A stretch of DNA of 64,000 bases from positions 40,385-104,384 of the forward strand of contig CAJWQX010000001.1 in NCBI GenBank assembly GCA_913045265.1, given 5' to 3'. Numbering within the stretch: position 1 is the first letter of the stretch; each line of letters begins with the position of its first letter. Origin of the DNA: UBA11889 sp002313255 (lineage in GTDB: Bacteria > Pseudomonadota > Gammaproteobacteria > Pseudomonadales > Azotimanducaceae). Position numbers and translations under genes: made by a program. Positions 17,674 to 27,148 of this stretch are shown piece by piece. Under the pieces are notes generated by a model, which was not told the DNA's origin, ran no database searches, and saw only the letters and a list, made by a program, of their open reading frames with translations.

Positions 17674-17727
17674 GGCCACCTCATTGCATTTTAAAGCGAA
17701 ACCCGACCCCTATCGAACGGTAAACCT

Positions 17728-18090
17728 ATGAAAGAACCCATCAATTTATTGTCCAAGTTTGATCTATTTTCTGAACACTGGTCGCCCAAAGTCGTTGCCG
17801 AAATGAACAACTACCAATTCAAACTCGTCAAACTTAAAGGGTCGTTCATTCGGCACGACCACAAGGATACCGACGAAGTTTTTCTCGTAATCGAGGGAAG
17901 CATGAGTATCGAATTGAGCGATACAACGGTTGAATTGAATCAGGGTGAAATGGTGGTAGTCCCACGAGGCGAATCACATCGCCCCTTTGCGACCGAGGAA
18001 TGTAAAGTCCTGCTCGTCGAACCTAGAGGCGTCGTAAATACCGGAGACGCCGGCGGCGAACAAACTGTGGTGAACGACGTCTGGATATAA
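17728..18090 (+). CDS. Small cupin protein
   Basis: 120 residues. Cupin motif 1 gives His43, His45 and Glu50 (H-D-H-K-D-T-D-E-V-F), and the second motif has P-R-G-E-S-H-R-P, so one metal site is complete. It resembles the mannose-6-phosphate-isomerase-like small cupins that sense or isomerise ligands. It lies 54 bp after the carbonic anhydrase gene, in the same direction. Function unknown. Confidence 0.8.
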   Translation: MKEPINLLSKFDLFSEHWSPKVVAEMNNYQFKLVKLKGSFIRHDHKDTDEVFLVIEGSMSIELSDTTVELNQGEMVVVPRGESHRPFATEECKVLLVEPRGVVNTGDAGGEQTVVNDVWI

Positions 18091-18175
18091 CTTTTCGAAC
18101 TCATGGCATCCGAACGAACGGATTTCTACAGCACATTGCAACGAAACTCGGGCGATCTCTTAGTAAGATATTGAC

Positions 18176-19561
18176 ATGGCAGACGAACTTTGGAGGCAAT
18201 CGGCGACTACACTCGCTGAGTTAATCAGGTCTAAGCAAACGTCTTGCCAAGAAGTTGTGGAAAGCCATCTCGGCAGGATCGAAGCAGTGAACGATACGTT
18301 AAACGCCATCACCGTCGTCCTCGCCGATTCCGCGCTCGCTGCCGCAGCAGAGGCGGATCGACGTGAACCTACAGGACGCCTGCACGGTGTTCCGTTCACC
18401 ATTAAAGAGAACATTGACTGCCTCGATTCGGCCACAACGAGAGGGGTTCCTGCCCTCGCCGACTCAATGCCGTCTGTGGACGCCCCCGTGGTCGCTCGCA
18501 TGAAAGCCGCAGGCGCGATTCCTCTGGGTCGAACCAACTTGTCCGAGCTGGGGATGAGAATCACCACCGACAATCCACTACACGGCAGAACGCTGAATCC
18601 TTGGCATGCGGATCGGACCCCGGGTGGTTCGAGCGGTGGCGAGGCTTCGGCTTTGGCTTCAGGCATGAGCCCTCTCGGGCTTGGTAACGATATCGGCGGC
18701 TCCGTTCGTAATCCCGCATTTTGTTGCGGTGTGGCGTCGTTGAAACCATCGACTGGCAGAATTCCACATGCATCATCAATCCCGCCAGAGGACTCTCGTC
18801 TCGCCACCCAACTCTTACTGGCTGAAGGGCCCATAGCGCGCCATGTCAAAGACTTGCGGCTCGCGTACGAGACGTTAAGCGGCCGAGATTCAAGAGATCC
18901 CCAGTCGACGGACGCGCCGCTGTATGGACCCGACGTCAAAAAGCGGGCGGCAATTGTCACCGACATACCCGGCGTGGAGCTACCGCAATCGACTCGAGGC
19001 GCTTTGCTTCAAGCGGCAACGGCGCTGGAGGAGATGGGATGGGAAACTGTCGAGATTCAACCCCCCGAACTCGCGCACGTCCATGAAGTATGGATGCACC
19101 ACCTATCCGCCGACTTTAAACCGCTATTGGGGGATATGTCGGTGGTGATGACCGAAGCGCCGCTCGAATTCTTGCGACTACTGTGCGAGCGGAACGATCC
19201 CGACACCGTCGGGCTGGCTAATATTCACGCCGAAAGAAACCGGCTTAGCAGGCTATGGTCCGAATTCTTCACGGCTAATCCGATCATGGTGGGTCCTACT
19301 TGGACCGGCCCACAATTCGAGCACGACGCGGATATAAATGGCGTCGTCGGCTTGGAACTGGCTATCGATCTTTTACGTTTCATTTCACCTGCCAACGTGT
19401 TGGGTCTACCGAGCGCGGCTATACCGATAGGCGTCACGGACGGTCTTCCGACCGGGGTGCAAGTCTATGCCGATCGATGGCGAGATGACCTCGCACTGTC
19501 CGGTGCCGAAGCCATCGAAGCCGTTGTCGGACAAATCTGTCCAATCGATCCTAGGTTCTAA
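18176..19561 (+). CDS. Amidase-signature hydrolase
   Basis: 461 residues from ATG 18176. The amidase signature is complete: Lys77 in P-F-T-I-K-E-N, the cis-serine in P-G-G-S-S-G-G-E-A (152/153), and nucleophile Ser176 in G-N-D-I-G-G-S-V-R-N-P. Members hydrolyse amides, including indoleacetamide, aryl-acylamides and Gln-tRNA substrates. GatA is less likely because GatB/GatC are not adjacent and the C-terminal sequence diverges. Cytoplasmic. Confidence 0.9.
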   Translation: MADELWRQSATTLAELIRSKQTSCQEVVESHLGRIEAVNDTLNAITVVLADSALAAAAEADRREPTGRLHGVPFTIKENIDCLDSATTRGVPALADSMPSVDAPVVARMKAAGAIPLGRTNLSELGMRITTDNPLHGRTLNPWHADRTPGGSSGGEASALASGMSPLGLGNDIGGSVRNPAFCCGVASLKPSTGRIPHASSIPPEDSRLATQLLLAEGPIARHVKDLRLAYETLSGRDSRDPQSTDAPLYGPDVKKRAAIVTDIPGVELPQSTRGALLQAATALEEMGWETVEIQPPELAHVHEVWMHHLSADFKPLLGDMSVVMTEAPLEFLRLLCERNDPDTVGLANIHAERNRLSRLWSEFFTANPIMVGPTWTGPQFEHDADINGVVGLELAIDLLRFISPANVLGLPSAAIPIGVTDGLPTGVQVYADRWRDDLALSGAEAIEAVVGQICPIDPRF

Positions 19562-19656
19562 ACAGAGTGCACGGGGCTGGTGAGCAATTCATCACTGCAT
19601 TGCACTCGGCCAATTCCGACGCCAATAAATCCGAACTTTGGGTTTTCTATCGTGCC

Positions 19657-22062
19657 CTACTCCATTGCCATAGAAGCGAAAACATCGGCAATTTGATCTG
19701 GCTCGTAGCCGAGTACCGTCTCCAACACATGGACGTTGTGTTCGCCAAGCTCTGGACCGGCCCGGTGGAGTTCAGCTGGGGTCCGGGACAGTTTGAAGCG
19801 AGATCCCTCGACCACGAACTCTCCCAATGAAGAGTGATCGGTACGAACAAAGTGTTGCCGATGCGTAAGTTGAGGATCGGACCAACACTCAGGCGAATTT
19901 TGGACAACATGTGCCGCGACTCCGGCGTCGACGAGAGTCGCCTCGATTGATCGCTCGTCTTGTGTGATGGTCCATTCCCCGATACGCCGGTCAAGTTCAT
20001 CCTGACGCAAACGCCGCGCATCCACCGTAGCCAAAGACTCGTCCTCAATCCAACCCAACACAGTTTGAAACGCGACCCATGCTCGATCCGATTGACAGGC
20101 AATCGCGACCCAACGATCGGTACCGCGGGCGGGATAAACGCCATGCGGGCATAAATCACGATCGCGATTCCCATCACGGTGCCACAGGTGATCATTCAAC
20201 TGATAGTCGAGAATCGCAGGAACTAATAAGTGGAGGGCTGCCTCGGCTTGGGACAGATCAATGTGTTGGCCCCGTCCCGTGCGTCGACGATGGTCCAAAG
20301 CTGCCAACAGCGACGCCAACATGAATCGAGGCGAGACGCCGTCCGTATAAGCGAGGAATGGACCCGCCGGCGATCGGTCCGACCATCCCGTCAGATCATA
20401 GAAACCGGTAATCGCCGCGGCCATATTTCCATATCCCGGAACTTGCGCCCGCGGCCCCGTTTGTCCCATGAGGCAACTGGAGACCATGATGATGTCTGGG
20501 TTCACGTCGCGCAGCGCCTCATAATCAAGGTTCCAAGCTTTCATCGCTTTGGGAGAAAACGATTCGGTCACGACGTCTGCCCAGCGGACTAGGTCGAGAA
20601 TCACCTCTCGTCCAGCGGGGTTCGAAGGATCAACCGTGATTCCAAGCTTCCCCGCGTTGAAATTCGCGAAAGGAACGCCCGACTCAAGACCCGGTTCGCC
20701 GTTCTTGAACGTGGGTGAACCACGAGCCGGTTCAAGTTTCGTGCTCGACTCGACCTTGATTACGGTCGCGCCGTAATCGGCCAATACCCGCGTGAAGAAC
20801 GGGCCGGCGATGACCCACATAAAATCTAGGACTTTAAGTCCAGTTAGCGGTGCATCTGTGTTCTGCCCAGACTCAGATGTCGGTTGGCGGCTATTCCGCT
20901 GTTTCAACTGCACCGCTGACACGGGGGTCGTGGCGGCGCCCGGTAACTTGAGCGGGGTGTCTGAGAACTTGGCGAAAGCTCCCGGAACAAGGGCGCCCTG
21001 ACCGCTCACCTCAATCGAGTGCCAGAAATTCCGTGCCTTGAAGTGCGCTTCTTGCATCAGCCCGTCAACGTCAAAGGTTGGCGCAATATAGATGCCTCTT
21101 CGTAATCCTTCCTCAAAAAGCTCCGACTGGGTTCGCTCCATGGTGAACTGCTCAATCTTTTTACACAGGGCGAAATACGGTTCCGGCGATTTTCCTTCGG
21201 TGTTCATCGCCGCGATCTCCAAACCCCAGTCCAACTCAACATCATCGGCAGTACACGCACCGTTTTCGAAAAGCCAGTTAAGGAGACGCTTATTTGGCTC
21301 CGTGAACGCCGGGCCAAAAAGAAAAGTGATGGCAACATACCCGTCTTTGCAGGGCCAAGTAAGCCGAATCGGAAATAGGCCAGCCAGACCGCCTGCCGCC
21401 CGGTTGATAGTCATTCCACCGCCATTGGGCGTCGCGAGAATTGCCGACAAAGCGGCCTGCGCCGACGACTGCTGTGCCGACACGTCCACGTGCTGACCAA
21501 CACCGCTCCGATGGCGTTCGTAAAGCGCGATTAGGGCAGCACCAGCAGCATCAGCGCCCGCATGGAAAAACGCCTGGGGTACCGACGTGCGCACCGGCGC
21601 TCGGTCGGCGTCGCCAGCCAGAATATGAGCGCCACTGGAAGCCCACACGGTCAAATCGGTCGCAGGCCATCCGGCTTTCGGACCACTGCCCCCAAATGCC
21701 GTAATAGCGACCACGATAACGCTTGGGTTTAGGTCGTTGAGAACCTCGTACGCTAACCCGTTCTCGGCCGCAACACGTTCGGTCAAGCCATGAATGACGA
21801 AGTCGGCTCCCTGCACCAGTTCGTCAAACACCCCCCGATCCCGGTCACGCCGAACGTCTAGATCAACGTGCGTTCGACCTCTCGCGTACGCTTCCCACCA
21901 CAGACTGCGATTGGAACCAGCAAGTATCGGTTTTACAGGGTGGTTGGATGGTTCCTCGGGGGGGCGAATGGATATGACTTCCGCGCCTAGATGGGCGAGC
22001 AGATACCCACAAAACATGTCCGCCCCAGCCGTCAGATCAAGAACTCGATACGGTGTCAACAT
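19657..22062 (-). CDS. Tandem-domain type III CoA-transferase (CaiB/BaiF)
   Basis: 801 residues, twice the usual length. The first CaiB unit starts L-T-P-Y-R-V-L-D-L-T-A-G and the second, at about residue 405, T-G-L-K-V-L-D-F-M-W-V-I-A-G-P. Each has its own G-x-G-Q-H-(V/I)-D segment, where the catalytic aspartate of family III enzymes lies. Between them is a linker rich in Q, S and P. Class III transferases move CoA between carboxylic acids such as formate, oxalate, carnitine or bile acids. Fused tandem forms occur in DddD-like and crotonobetainyl relatives. The substrate cannot be assigned. Confidence 0.9.
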   Translation of the reverse strand: MLTPYRVLDLTAGADMFCGYLLAHLGAEVISIRPPEEPSNHPVKPILAGSNRSLWWEAYARGRTHVDLDVRRDRDRGVFDELVQGADFVIHGLTERVAAENGLAYEVLNDLNPSVIVVAITAFGGSGPKAGWPATDLTVWASSGAHILAGDADRAPVRTSVPQAFFHAGADAAGAALIALYERHRSGVGQHVDVSAQQSSAQAALSAILATPNGGGMTINRAAGGLAGLFPIRLTWPCKDGYVAITFLFGPAFTEPNKRLLNWLFENGACTADDVELDWGLEIAAMNTEGKSPEPYFALCKKIEQFTMERTQSELFEEGLRRGIYIAPTFDVDGLMQEAHFKARNFWHSIEVSGQGALVPGAFAKFSDTPLKLPGAATTPVSAVQLKQRNSRQPTSESGQNTDAPLTGLKVLDFMWVIAGPFFTRVLADYGATVIKVESSTKLEPARGSPTFKNGEPGLESGVPFANFNAGKLGITVDPSNPAGREVILDLVRWADVVTESFSPKAMKAWNLDYEALRDVNPDIIMVSSCLMGQTGPRAQVPGYGNMAAAITGFYDLTGWSDRSPAGPFLAYTDGVSPRFMLASLLAALDHRRRTGRGQHIDLSQAEAALHLLVPAILDYQLNDHLWHRDGNRDRDLCPHGVYPARGTDRWVAIACQSDRAWVAFQTVLGWIEDESLATVDARRLRQDELDRRIGEWTITQDERSIEATLVDAGVAAHVVQNSPECWSDPQLTHRQHFVRTDHSSLGEFVVEGSRFKLSRTPAELHRAGPELGEHNVHVLETVLGYEPDQIADVFASMAME

Positions 22063-22431
22063 ATGTTTTTAATCAGCTGTTATATAACGTTTTATTAACG
22101 TTTATCTAATGTCCATTGGATCGGTTTCGACAGAAGTTTAGACCGACAATCAGCATCCTTAAAATCATTATCGCGACGAGGCCGTGTTTGAGCGACGTCG
22201 CCGCGCTCGCGAAGGCCACTTGTTCGCCCGATAGGTGCGGAAAGCTCAACAGCATAAGCCAAATCTGAACGTTTTCCGCAATACCAATTAGTCCTGCAAT
22301 AAATGGCGTTAACGCGAGGAGACGATTGCGGGAGTCTACTATCCAATAAAATGAGTAGATCTAATCGGACGAATTGATTCGAAACGAAGCGAGGACAGGC
22401 TTGGGTCTCTCCTCTTACCTCGTTTCTTTCA
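22063..22431. other. 369-bp spacer, AT-rich left end, no gene seen
   Basis: The first 50 bases, upstream of the CoA-transferase start, are AT-rich (TATATAACG, TTATTAACG), fitting its promoter on the minus strand. The remainder has no credible coding sequence; an 83-codon minus-strand frame has no protein character. A hairpin at 22381-22426 closes the spacer. Confidence 0.5.
22381..22426 (-). terminator. Imperfect hairpin downstream of the DUF1993 gene
   Basis: GAAACGA (22381-22387) pairs with TCGTTTC (22420-22426), and GAGGA (22391-22395) with TCCTC (22410-22414), around a 14-nt loop. It begins six bases past the DUF1993 stop on the minus strand. There is no clear U-run, so it may stabilise the 3' end rather than terminate alone. 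Confidence 0.4.
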
Positions 22432-22944
22432 TTACATGTTAAGTCGCATTTGTCCCAAGAAGTCGCGCTTACCGAGCGGAACGCCTTGCATGCGGAGGAT
22501 GTCGTAAGCCGTCGTCGCGTGGAAATAAAAATTAGGTAGCGAAAATGACATTAAAAAGTCTTCCGCGATGAACGGCATACTTTGTCCGCCGATCTTGAAC
22601 TCCACGGCACTTCCTTCCAGTGCATTCACAACATCCGGTGTATACGCTTGAATCTTTTCATGTGCGTCGCCGGCCATCGCCTGCAACGCCTCGTAGTCAA
22701 GATCCGCCGCCATTGATGGGGGGCCGAAGACTCCGGCCTCCACGCCTTCGATAGCGCCTAGCGAGTGATGCGCCACCGAGACGATCTGAAATCGAAACGG
22801 GAGCATGTCCGGATACAAGCTCGTTTCAACGACAGCGTCGAGATCAATACCGTTCGAGGTGCAATGTTCCCTTCCTTTCTCCAGGAACTTAGTCACCGCC
22901 CCAAGGATCTGCGTGTACGTTTTTATACTTACGTCGTAAAGCAT
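22432..22944 (-). CDS. DUF1993 family protein
   Basis: 170 residues. The sequence begins L-Y-D-V-S-I-K-T-Y-T-Q-I-L and contains R-F-Q-I-V-S-V-A-H-H-S and F-Y-F-H-A-T-T-A-Y-D-I-L-R, all characteristic of DUF1993. This is a four-helix-bundle family in the DinB-like clan with conserved histidines that may bind metal. No biochemical function is established for it. The gene stands apart from its neighbours, downstream of the Sel1-repeat gene on the same strand. Confidence 0.85.
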   Translation of the reverse strand: MLYDVSIKTYTQILGAVTKFLEKGREHCTSNGIDLDAVVETSLYPDMLPFRFQIVSVAHHSLGAIEGVEAGVFGPPSMAADLDYEALQAMAGDAHEKIQAYTPDVVNALEGSAVEFKIGGQSMPFIAEDFLMSFSLPNFYFHATTAYDILRMQGVPLGKRDFLGQMRLNM

Positions 22945-23055
22945 AGTAGCGATTAGTTTTCTCCCGTCGGGTTTTAATAACGCACCACTTTAACCGACCT
23001 TGGACGTTCAGCGCTCGGCTTAGTCAACAAACGAACGACTTCACGACAGACCGCC

Positions 23056-23793
23056 CTATTGTCCAGCACCCCCACTACCGGGATATCCACCTCCCTGCGA
23101 CTGGGAACTACTCGCACCGCCGCCGCCAATTTGCGGAATCGCTTCATCAGAATTAATTGCTTCACTGAAATCCTGATAGAACGATTCATCCATAAAGCGA
23201 CACGTCAGTTTTCCAAAGTGGGTGCCCGCCTTCCTCGACATATCACACACGACTCGGTTTTCACGATCACCAAACTCTTCCCGGTATTCTTCGATAACCT
23301 CCTCGAGATACGGCAAGTATTCGGGAGGAACCTTCGCCCACTGCTGGCGAAAATAATTTCGAATCTCAGGTAGTGTGTCGGGCGTGGAACTGAGTGCGAG
23401 CCATGCAATGGCCGCCTCACCGTCCCTCTCAGTACCCAGGCCTTGTTGAAATAAAAAGCCTACCCGGGCTTGGGCAAGTTTGAATCCGCGCTTTGCGGCG
23501 ACCAACAAGTACGGAAAGGCTTCCGCGTACTTTCCCTGACGGTAGAGAAGCGAACCTTTGCTTCGTGCCTTATACGTCTCTAAAAGATATTCAAACTGTG
23601 GGACATGTCCTCGTTTCGGCTTCGGTGCGGTAACGATCATTTCTTCATCGACGACGACCGAAGACGGATCAGATTTCTGTGCTTCTTTGCGTGCTTTTCG
23701 AATGTTCGGAAACAGTTCGCTTTCCGCCGACCACGATACCAAGGCGACGCTTAATGCGACGGCAACAACCACGGTTCTTATTCCGAACTGCAT
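23056..23793 (-). CDS. Secreted Sel1-repeat (TPR-like) protein
   Basis: 245 residues with a signal peptide (I-R-T-V-V-V-A-V-A-L-S-V, cleavage near W-S-A). The middle holds Sel1-type repeats (G-K-Y-A-E-A-F-P-Y-L-L-V-A-A and L-A-Q-A-R-V-G-F-L-F-Q-Q-G-L-G), a helical scaffold for protein contacts. The last 25 residues are a glycine/serine-rich, probably disordered tail (G-G-G-G-A-S-S-S-Q-S). Two cysteines near the end may pair. It is likely periplasmic; its partner is unknown. Confidence 0.75.
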   Translation of the reverse strand: MQFGIRTVVVAVALSVALVSWSAESELFPNIRKARKEAQKSDPSSVVVDEEMIVTAPKPKRGHVPQFEYLLETYKARSKGSLLYRQGKYAEAFPYLLVAAKRGFKLAQARVGFLFQQGLGTERDGEAAIAWLALSSTPDTLPEIRNYFRQQWAKVPPEYLPYLEEVIEEYREEFGDRENRVVCDMSRKAGTHFGKLTCRFMDESFYQDFSEAINSDEAIPQIGGGGASSSQSQGGGYPGSGGAGQ

Positions 23794-24010
23794 CTCACTC
23801 TTCTACGCTCAAACGGTCATTTAACTTCGACTTGGTCGTGGCCTGCCACAACCACGTGCTGCATAAACACTAATATTATCGATCTGTACGTCGATGTCAC
23901 TTTGGGCTATGTCCAAGTACGGCCCGCATCAAACGAAAAAGAGGTAGTTACAACACAAATTCGTTCGTCGCTCGGTGCGATATAATCGCGCTTTTCGTAC
24001 GGGGTTAACG

Positions 24011-24802
24011 ATGTCCAGACACGCCGCCTTAGATACATTCGGGCGATCCGGAAACCCACTCATCCGGTCCAATGCATTTGATTCGACGGCAGCCTTCGGT
24101 GACGAAAAAATGACGCTCCAAGGAGCGGTCAACAAGACCAGCATGCTCCTCGCGATGACGGTGTTAACCGCGGGTTTGAGCTGGAACATCCAAACGCCAG
24201 TCATGGGCTTGATATCGATGCTCGGTATCGGGGCCGCCCTTATTGCCGCGATTACAACGTTTGGGTTCTATTTCTTCTTCGTCGGATGGATCCTGAAACC
24301 AAGACCCCATCTCGCCCCCAAAACAGCACCCATCTACGCCCTCGGCATGGGGTTTGCGGTCGGATTGATTTCGCAAACGTTCGAGGCGCAATTCCCAGGA
24401 ATCGTGCTCGAGGCTGTTTCGCTCACATTCTTCGTCGCGGCGTCGATGCTACTAGCTTATAAAACCGGCATCATCAAACCTGATCGAAATTTCCTGTTGA
24501 TGCTGTTTGCAGCCACGATGGGCGTTGTACTCACGTACCTTGCCAACCTCATCTACACGTTGGTGACCGGCAACGTATTTTTTGTCCTTACCGACAACGG
24601 TTGGATGGGTATCGGATTCAGTCTCCTGGTCGTTGCCATCGCCGCGCTGAACCTTGTCCTCGACTTCGACATCATCGAACAAGGAGCGGAACGAGGTGCA
24701 CCCAAGTACATTGAGTGGTTCGGAGCAATGGCACTGGTGATGACCCTCATATGGCTCTACATGGAAATTCTCCGGCTCCTCGCTAAACTTCGTTCGCGCT
24801 AG
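24011..24802 (+). CDS. Bax-inhibitor-1/YccA-type membrane protein
   Basis: 263 residues from ATG 24011. Seven hydrophobic segments follow a polar N-terminus of about 35 residues that includes the G-N-P-L-x-R-S-N-A-F motif seen in the COG4760 branch of BI-1 proteins. The last helices contain L-V-L-D-F-D-I-I-E-Q-G, the conserved acidic motif of this branch. These proteins form pH-sensitive, calcium-leak-type bundles, but their bacterial role is unsettled. A GTG-initiated gene begins two bases after the stop. Confidence 0.85.
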   Translation: MSRHAALDTFGRSGNPLIRSNAFDSTAAFGDEKMTLQGAVNKTSMLLAMTVLTAGLSWNIQTPVMGLISMLGIGAALIAAITTFGFYFFFVGWILKPRPHLAPKTAPIYALGMGFAVGLISQTFEAQFPGIVLEAVSLTFFVAASMLLAYKTGIIKPDRNFLLMLFAATMGVVLTYLANLIYTLVTGNVFFVLTDNGWMGIGFSLLVVAIAALNLVLDFDIIEQGAERGAPKYIEWFGAMALVMTLIWLYMEILRLLAKLRSR

Positions 24803-24804
24803 CC

Positions 24805-25173
24805 GTGTCAGCGTCCACCATTTTAGTCGGCGTTCTCGGAGCCGCGTCCGCATTTATGTTCTTCTATCTGTTTCGGTTTAAAGCTTCCACTAAACAAACC
24901 GATCGTGACGATCGAATTGACTGGTACGGCGCTGGATCGAAAGTTCACGACCCAAAGGTACCGGCCGATCGAAGCAGCGATGTCGACAAACCAGTACCCG
25001 AAATGCACGAGCCTGAAGACCCCGCGCCGGATCGAAGCGTACGTCCGCAGGCGATACCTTCGAGCGCCCCTGTTCAAGAATCGTCGCCACGGATCAATAA
25101 GTGGCTGATCGCCGTGGCCGTCGTCCTCATTGTGGTAGTGCTGCTCAGCTTTTATGAAAGTACGAACGCGTAA
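24805..25173 (+). CDS. Small two-helix membrane protein, unknown
   Basis: 122 residues from GTG 24805, two bases past the BI-1 stop, which indicates one operon. One hydrophobic helix spans residues 4-22 and another 99-116, separated by a charged, proline-rich linker of about 75 residues with many D, R and P. The composition suggests a linker on one side of the membrane between two anchors. No family is recognised. A PhyH gene follows after 30 bp. Confidence 0.6.
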   Translation: MSASTILVGVLGAASAFMFFYLFRFKASTKQTDRDDRIDWYGAGSKVHDPKVPADRSSDVDKPVPEMHEPEDPAPDRSVRPQAIPSSAPVQESSPRINKWLIAVAVVLIVVVLLSFYESTNA

Positions 25174-25203
25174 GACGCAACTGTTTTCTAGCAGGTTACG
25201 TTC

Positions 25204-26046
25204 GTGAATACGGAAACGATTCAATCGTCGCACTTGATTAACGAAGGGTATTGCGTCTTTGAAGACGTTCTTACTCGTCCCTTCCTGGCACAACTGTGCG
25301 ACGTCGTCGCGCGCCTTCAACAAAGCGATTCCATCGGACCGAGCACAACACATCGTGCCCAGGGTGAAATGCGGAGCGCCATGGACCACCCACTATTTGC
25401 CGATCTAATTTCATGGTCGCCTGCGCTCGATCGACTTTCGTCGATGGGGTTCGGGAGCCCCACTTATACTGACGGCTATATCATCAGCAAGCCGCCCCAA
25501 AGCCCCCCGTTGTTTTGGCACTACGACTGGTTCGCGTGGCAGGACCCCAGAGCCTACGACACCTCGCCACAACAAGTGTTCTTGATGTATTACCTCTCGA
25601 ATACATCCGTTACCAACGGATGTTTACGCGTCATTCCTGGTTCGCACCGGCACCACAACGTGTTGCACGAACACATCGGTAATCCACATTCGGGAATGCT
25701 TTCTCGCGCCGAGGACCTCGACCAACTCGCCTTTTCAATGAGGCCGGATGAAGCGGATGTTCCCGTCCGAGCGGGTGACGTCGTAATCGGGGACGCCCGT
25801 CTGCTGCACGCCGCCCACGCCAACAAGTCCTCGGAATGGAGGACGGTCATCACGTTATGGTTTCAGCCGGACTACTCCTCGCTACCCGACCGGGTCAAAG
25901 CACAAATGGTGAAGAAGATCCAGAAAATACCCGCCGACTGGCCCATCGCAACAGCTACCCGAATTAAAGCCCTACACCCAACGTACGCCGGCAAAGCAAA
26001 ACCCTATGTCCGAGATCTCTATCGGAAGAACCCGGCAATAAAATGA
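25204..26046 (+). CDS. PhyH-family Fe(II)/2-oxoglutarate dioxygenase
   Basis: 280 residues from GTG 25204. Iron ligands are His106 and Asp108 in F-W-H-Y-D-W-F, with the distal histidine at 202 (or 205) in R-L-L-H-A-A-H-A-N and the 2-oxoglutarate arginine near 213 (E-W-R-T-V). The G-S-H-R-H-H segment is the usual P-G-S-H loop of the family. It differs from the other PhyH proteins in this window and so probably has another substrate. Family members act on acyl-CoAs, ectoine, halogenated or phosphonate compounds. Confidence 0.88.
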   Translation: MNTETIQSSHLINEGYCVFEDVLTRPFLAQLCDVVARLQQSDSIGPSTTHRAQGEMRSAMDHPLFADLISWSPALDRLSSMGFGSPTYTDGYIISKPPQSPPLFWHYDWFAWQDPRAYDTSPQQVFLMYYLSNTSVTNGCLRVIPGSHRHHNVLHEHIGNPHSGMLSRAEDLDQLAFSMRPDEADVPVRAGDVVIGDARLLHAAHANKSSEWRTVITLWFQPDYSSLPDRVKAQMVKKIQKIPADWPIATATRIKALHPTYAGKAKPYVRDLYRKNPAIK

Positions 26047-26127
26047 TTCAGCGTTAACGGTGCCACCTAGAAATCCGTATCTAGTTCAGCGACCGCCTAT
26101 CATGCGCCTGCAGACGAGGTAACGCGC

Positions 26128-26142
26128 GAGGAAACAACGATA
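26128..26142 (+). promoter_or_regulatory. Shine-Dalgarno and ATA start for DUF3667 gene
   Basis: GAGGAA (26128-26133) precedes ATA 26140 with normal spacing. The protein sequence carries a zinc ribbon directly after ATA, but the frame contains no ATG, GTG or TTG between the upstream stop (26068-26070) and GTG 26257, which would remove that ribbon. Confidence 0.45.
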
Positions 26143-27105
26143 GAACCCAACCCTGTCTGTCCGAATTGCTTCACTGAGAAGGTCGGACCGTATTGCACAC
26201 AGTGTGGCCAAGATGCCCACGATTACCGTAGAGCATTTCCGTCAATTTTCGCCAACGTGCTCGAAGAAAGTTTTCATTTCGACGGGCGATTCGCGAATAC
26301 GCTTAAATTGTTGCTCCTAAAACCCGGGGAGCTTTCTCGGGAATTCAGCTTGAATCGTCGCGCGCGATATGTGCCAGCCGTGCGATTGTATTTATTTACT
26401 AGCTTACTTTTCTTCTTTGTCTTTGCCTTGAACGCTGGATCGCGTGCCGAATCGGCAAGGGTTATCGACATTGACCTTCCCGACGCGACAGCCCAAACGG
26501 ACACCCACGCTCTCAACCGGTATCTGGATTCTGAGTATCAAGCGAAAGTTGCCTTGATTGGGGCACGGAAAGGCAGTTTCGGACGAGTCATGCTTTTACA
26601 GTGGGCCATTCTCCTCGAATCCGATAGCGAATTGAACGACTCGGACGTCACACGCCTTCTATTGCCTTTGGTCGTCGATGCGTTGGTCTCACCGAAAAGA
26701 ACGGTTGACGTGTTAATCGACAACGTCGCTATCGCAATTTTCGTCTTCCTCCCTCTGTACGCGCTGGTACTGCAACTGTTCTATCTCGGTGTTAACCGTC
26801 GTTACTACATCGAACATTTGGTTTTCGTGATGCACTTGCATAGTGTCGGTTTCATTGTCTTCACCGCCTTGGCTTGTATCGCGTTCGTTAGCAGACAAGG
26901 AAACAGTCCGACCGCTGCTTTGGCTTGGTTGCAAACCGGTTTGGTCATTGCATATTTTGGATACCACTACCTGTCTTTGCTGCGGTATTACGGCCAGTCG
27001 TGGTTTAAAACATCGATTAAGTTCACTGTCCTGACTGCGGTCTACGGCGTTCTACTCGGTGCGACAATGTTTTCCACCGCTGCGTTTACGCTAACCACTC
27101 TGTAG
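26140..27105 (+). CDS. DUF3667 membrane protein with N-terminal zinc ribbon
   Basis: 321 residues if started at ATA 26140. The N-terminus holds C-P-N-C (7-10) and C-T-Q-C-G-Q (19-24), the zinc ribbon normal for DUF3667 proteins, followed by F-D-G-R-F-A-N-T-L-K and L-L-L-K-P-G-E-L-S-R-E-F, also family hallmarks. A first membrane helix follows at about 80-95 (numbered from ATA), a charged soluble loop, then four helices in the C-terminal half. Starting at GTG 26257 would lose the zinc ribbon, so the noncanonical start is preferred. Function unknown. Confidence 0.78.
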   Translation: MEPNPVCPNCFTEKVGPYCTQCGQDAHDYRRAFPSIFANVLEESFHFDGRFANTLKLLLLKPGELSREFSLNRRARYVPAVRLYLFTSLLFFFVFALNAGSRAESARVIDIDLPDATAQTDTHALNRYLDSEYQAKVALIGARKGSFGRVMLLQWAILLESDSELNDSDVTRLLLPLVVDALVSPKRTVDVLIDNVAIAIFVFLPLYALVLQLFYLGVNRRYYIEHLVFVMHLHSVGFIVFTALACIAFVSRQGNSPTAALAWLQTGLVIAYFGYHYLSLLRYYGQSWFKTSIKFTVLTAVYGVLLGATMFSTAAFTLTTL

Positions 27106-27148
27106 GCTGGATACGCAGATTTCGGATAGCACGCTTTAGCTCACGCGA

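Noticed and set aside
22095..22346. 83-codon minus-strand reading frame
   Set aside because: No protein-like composition or signature; it lies in a spacer with promoter-like AT-rich sequence.
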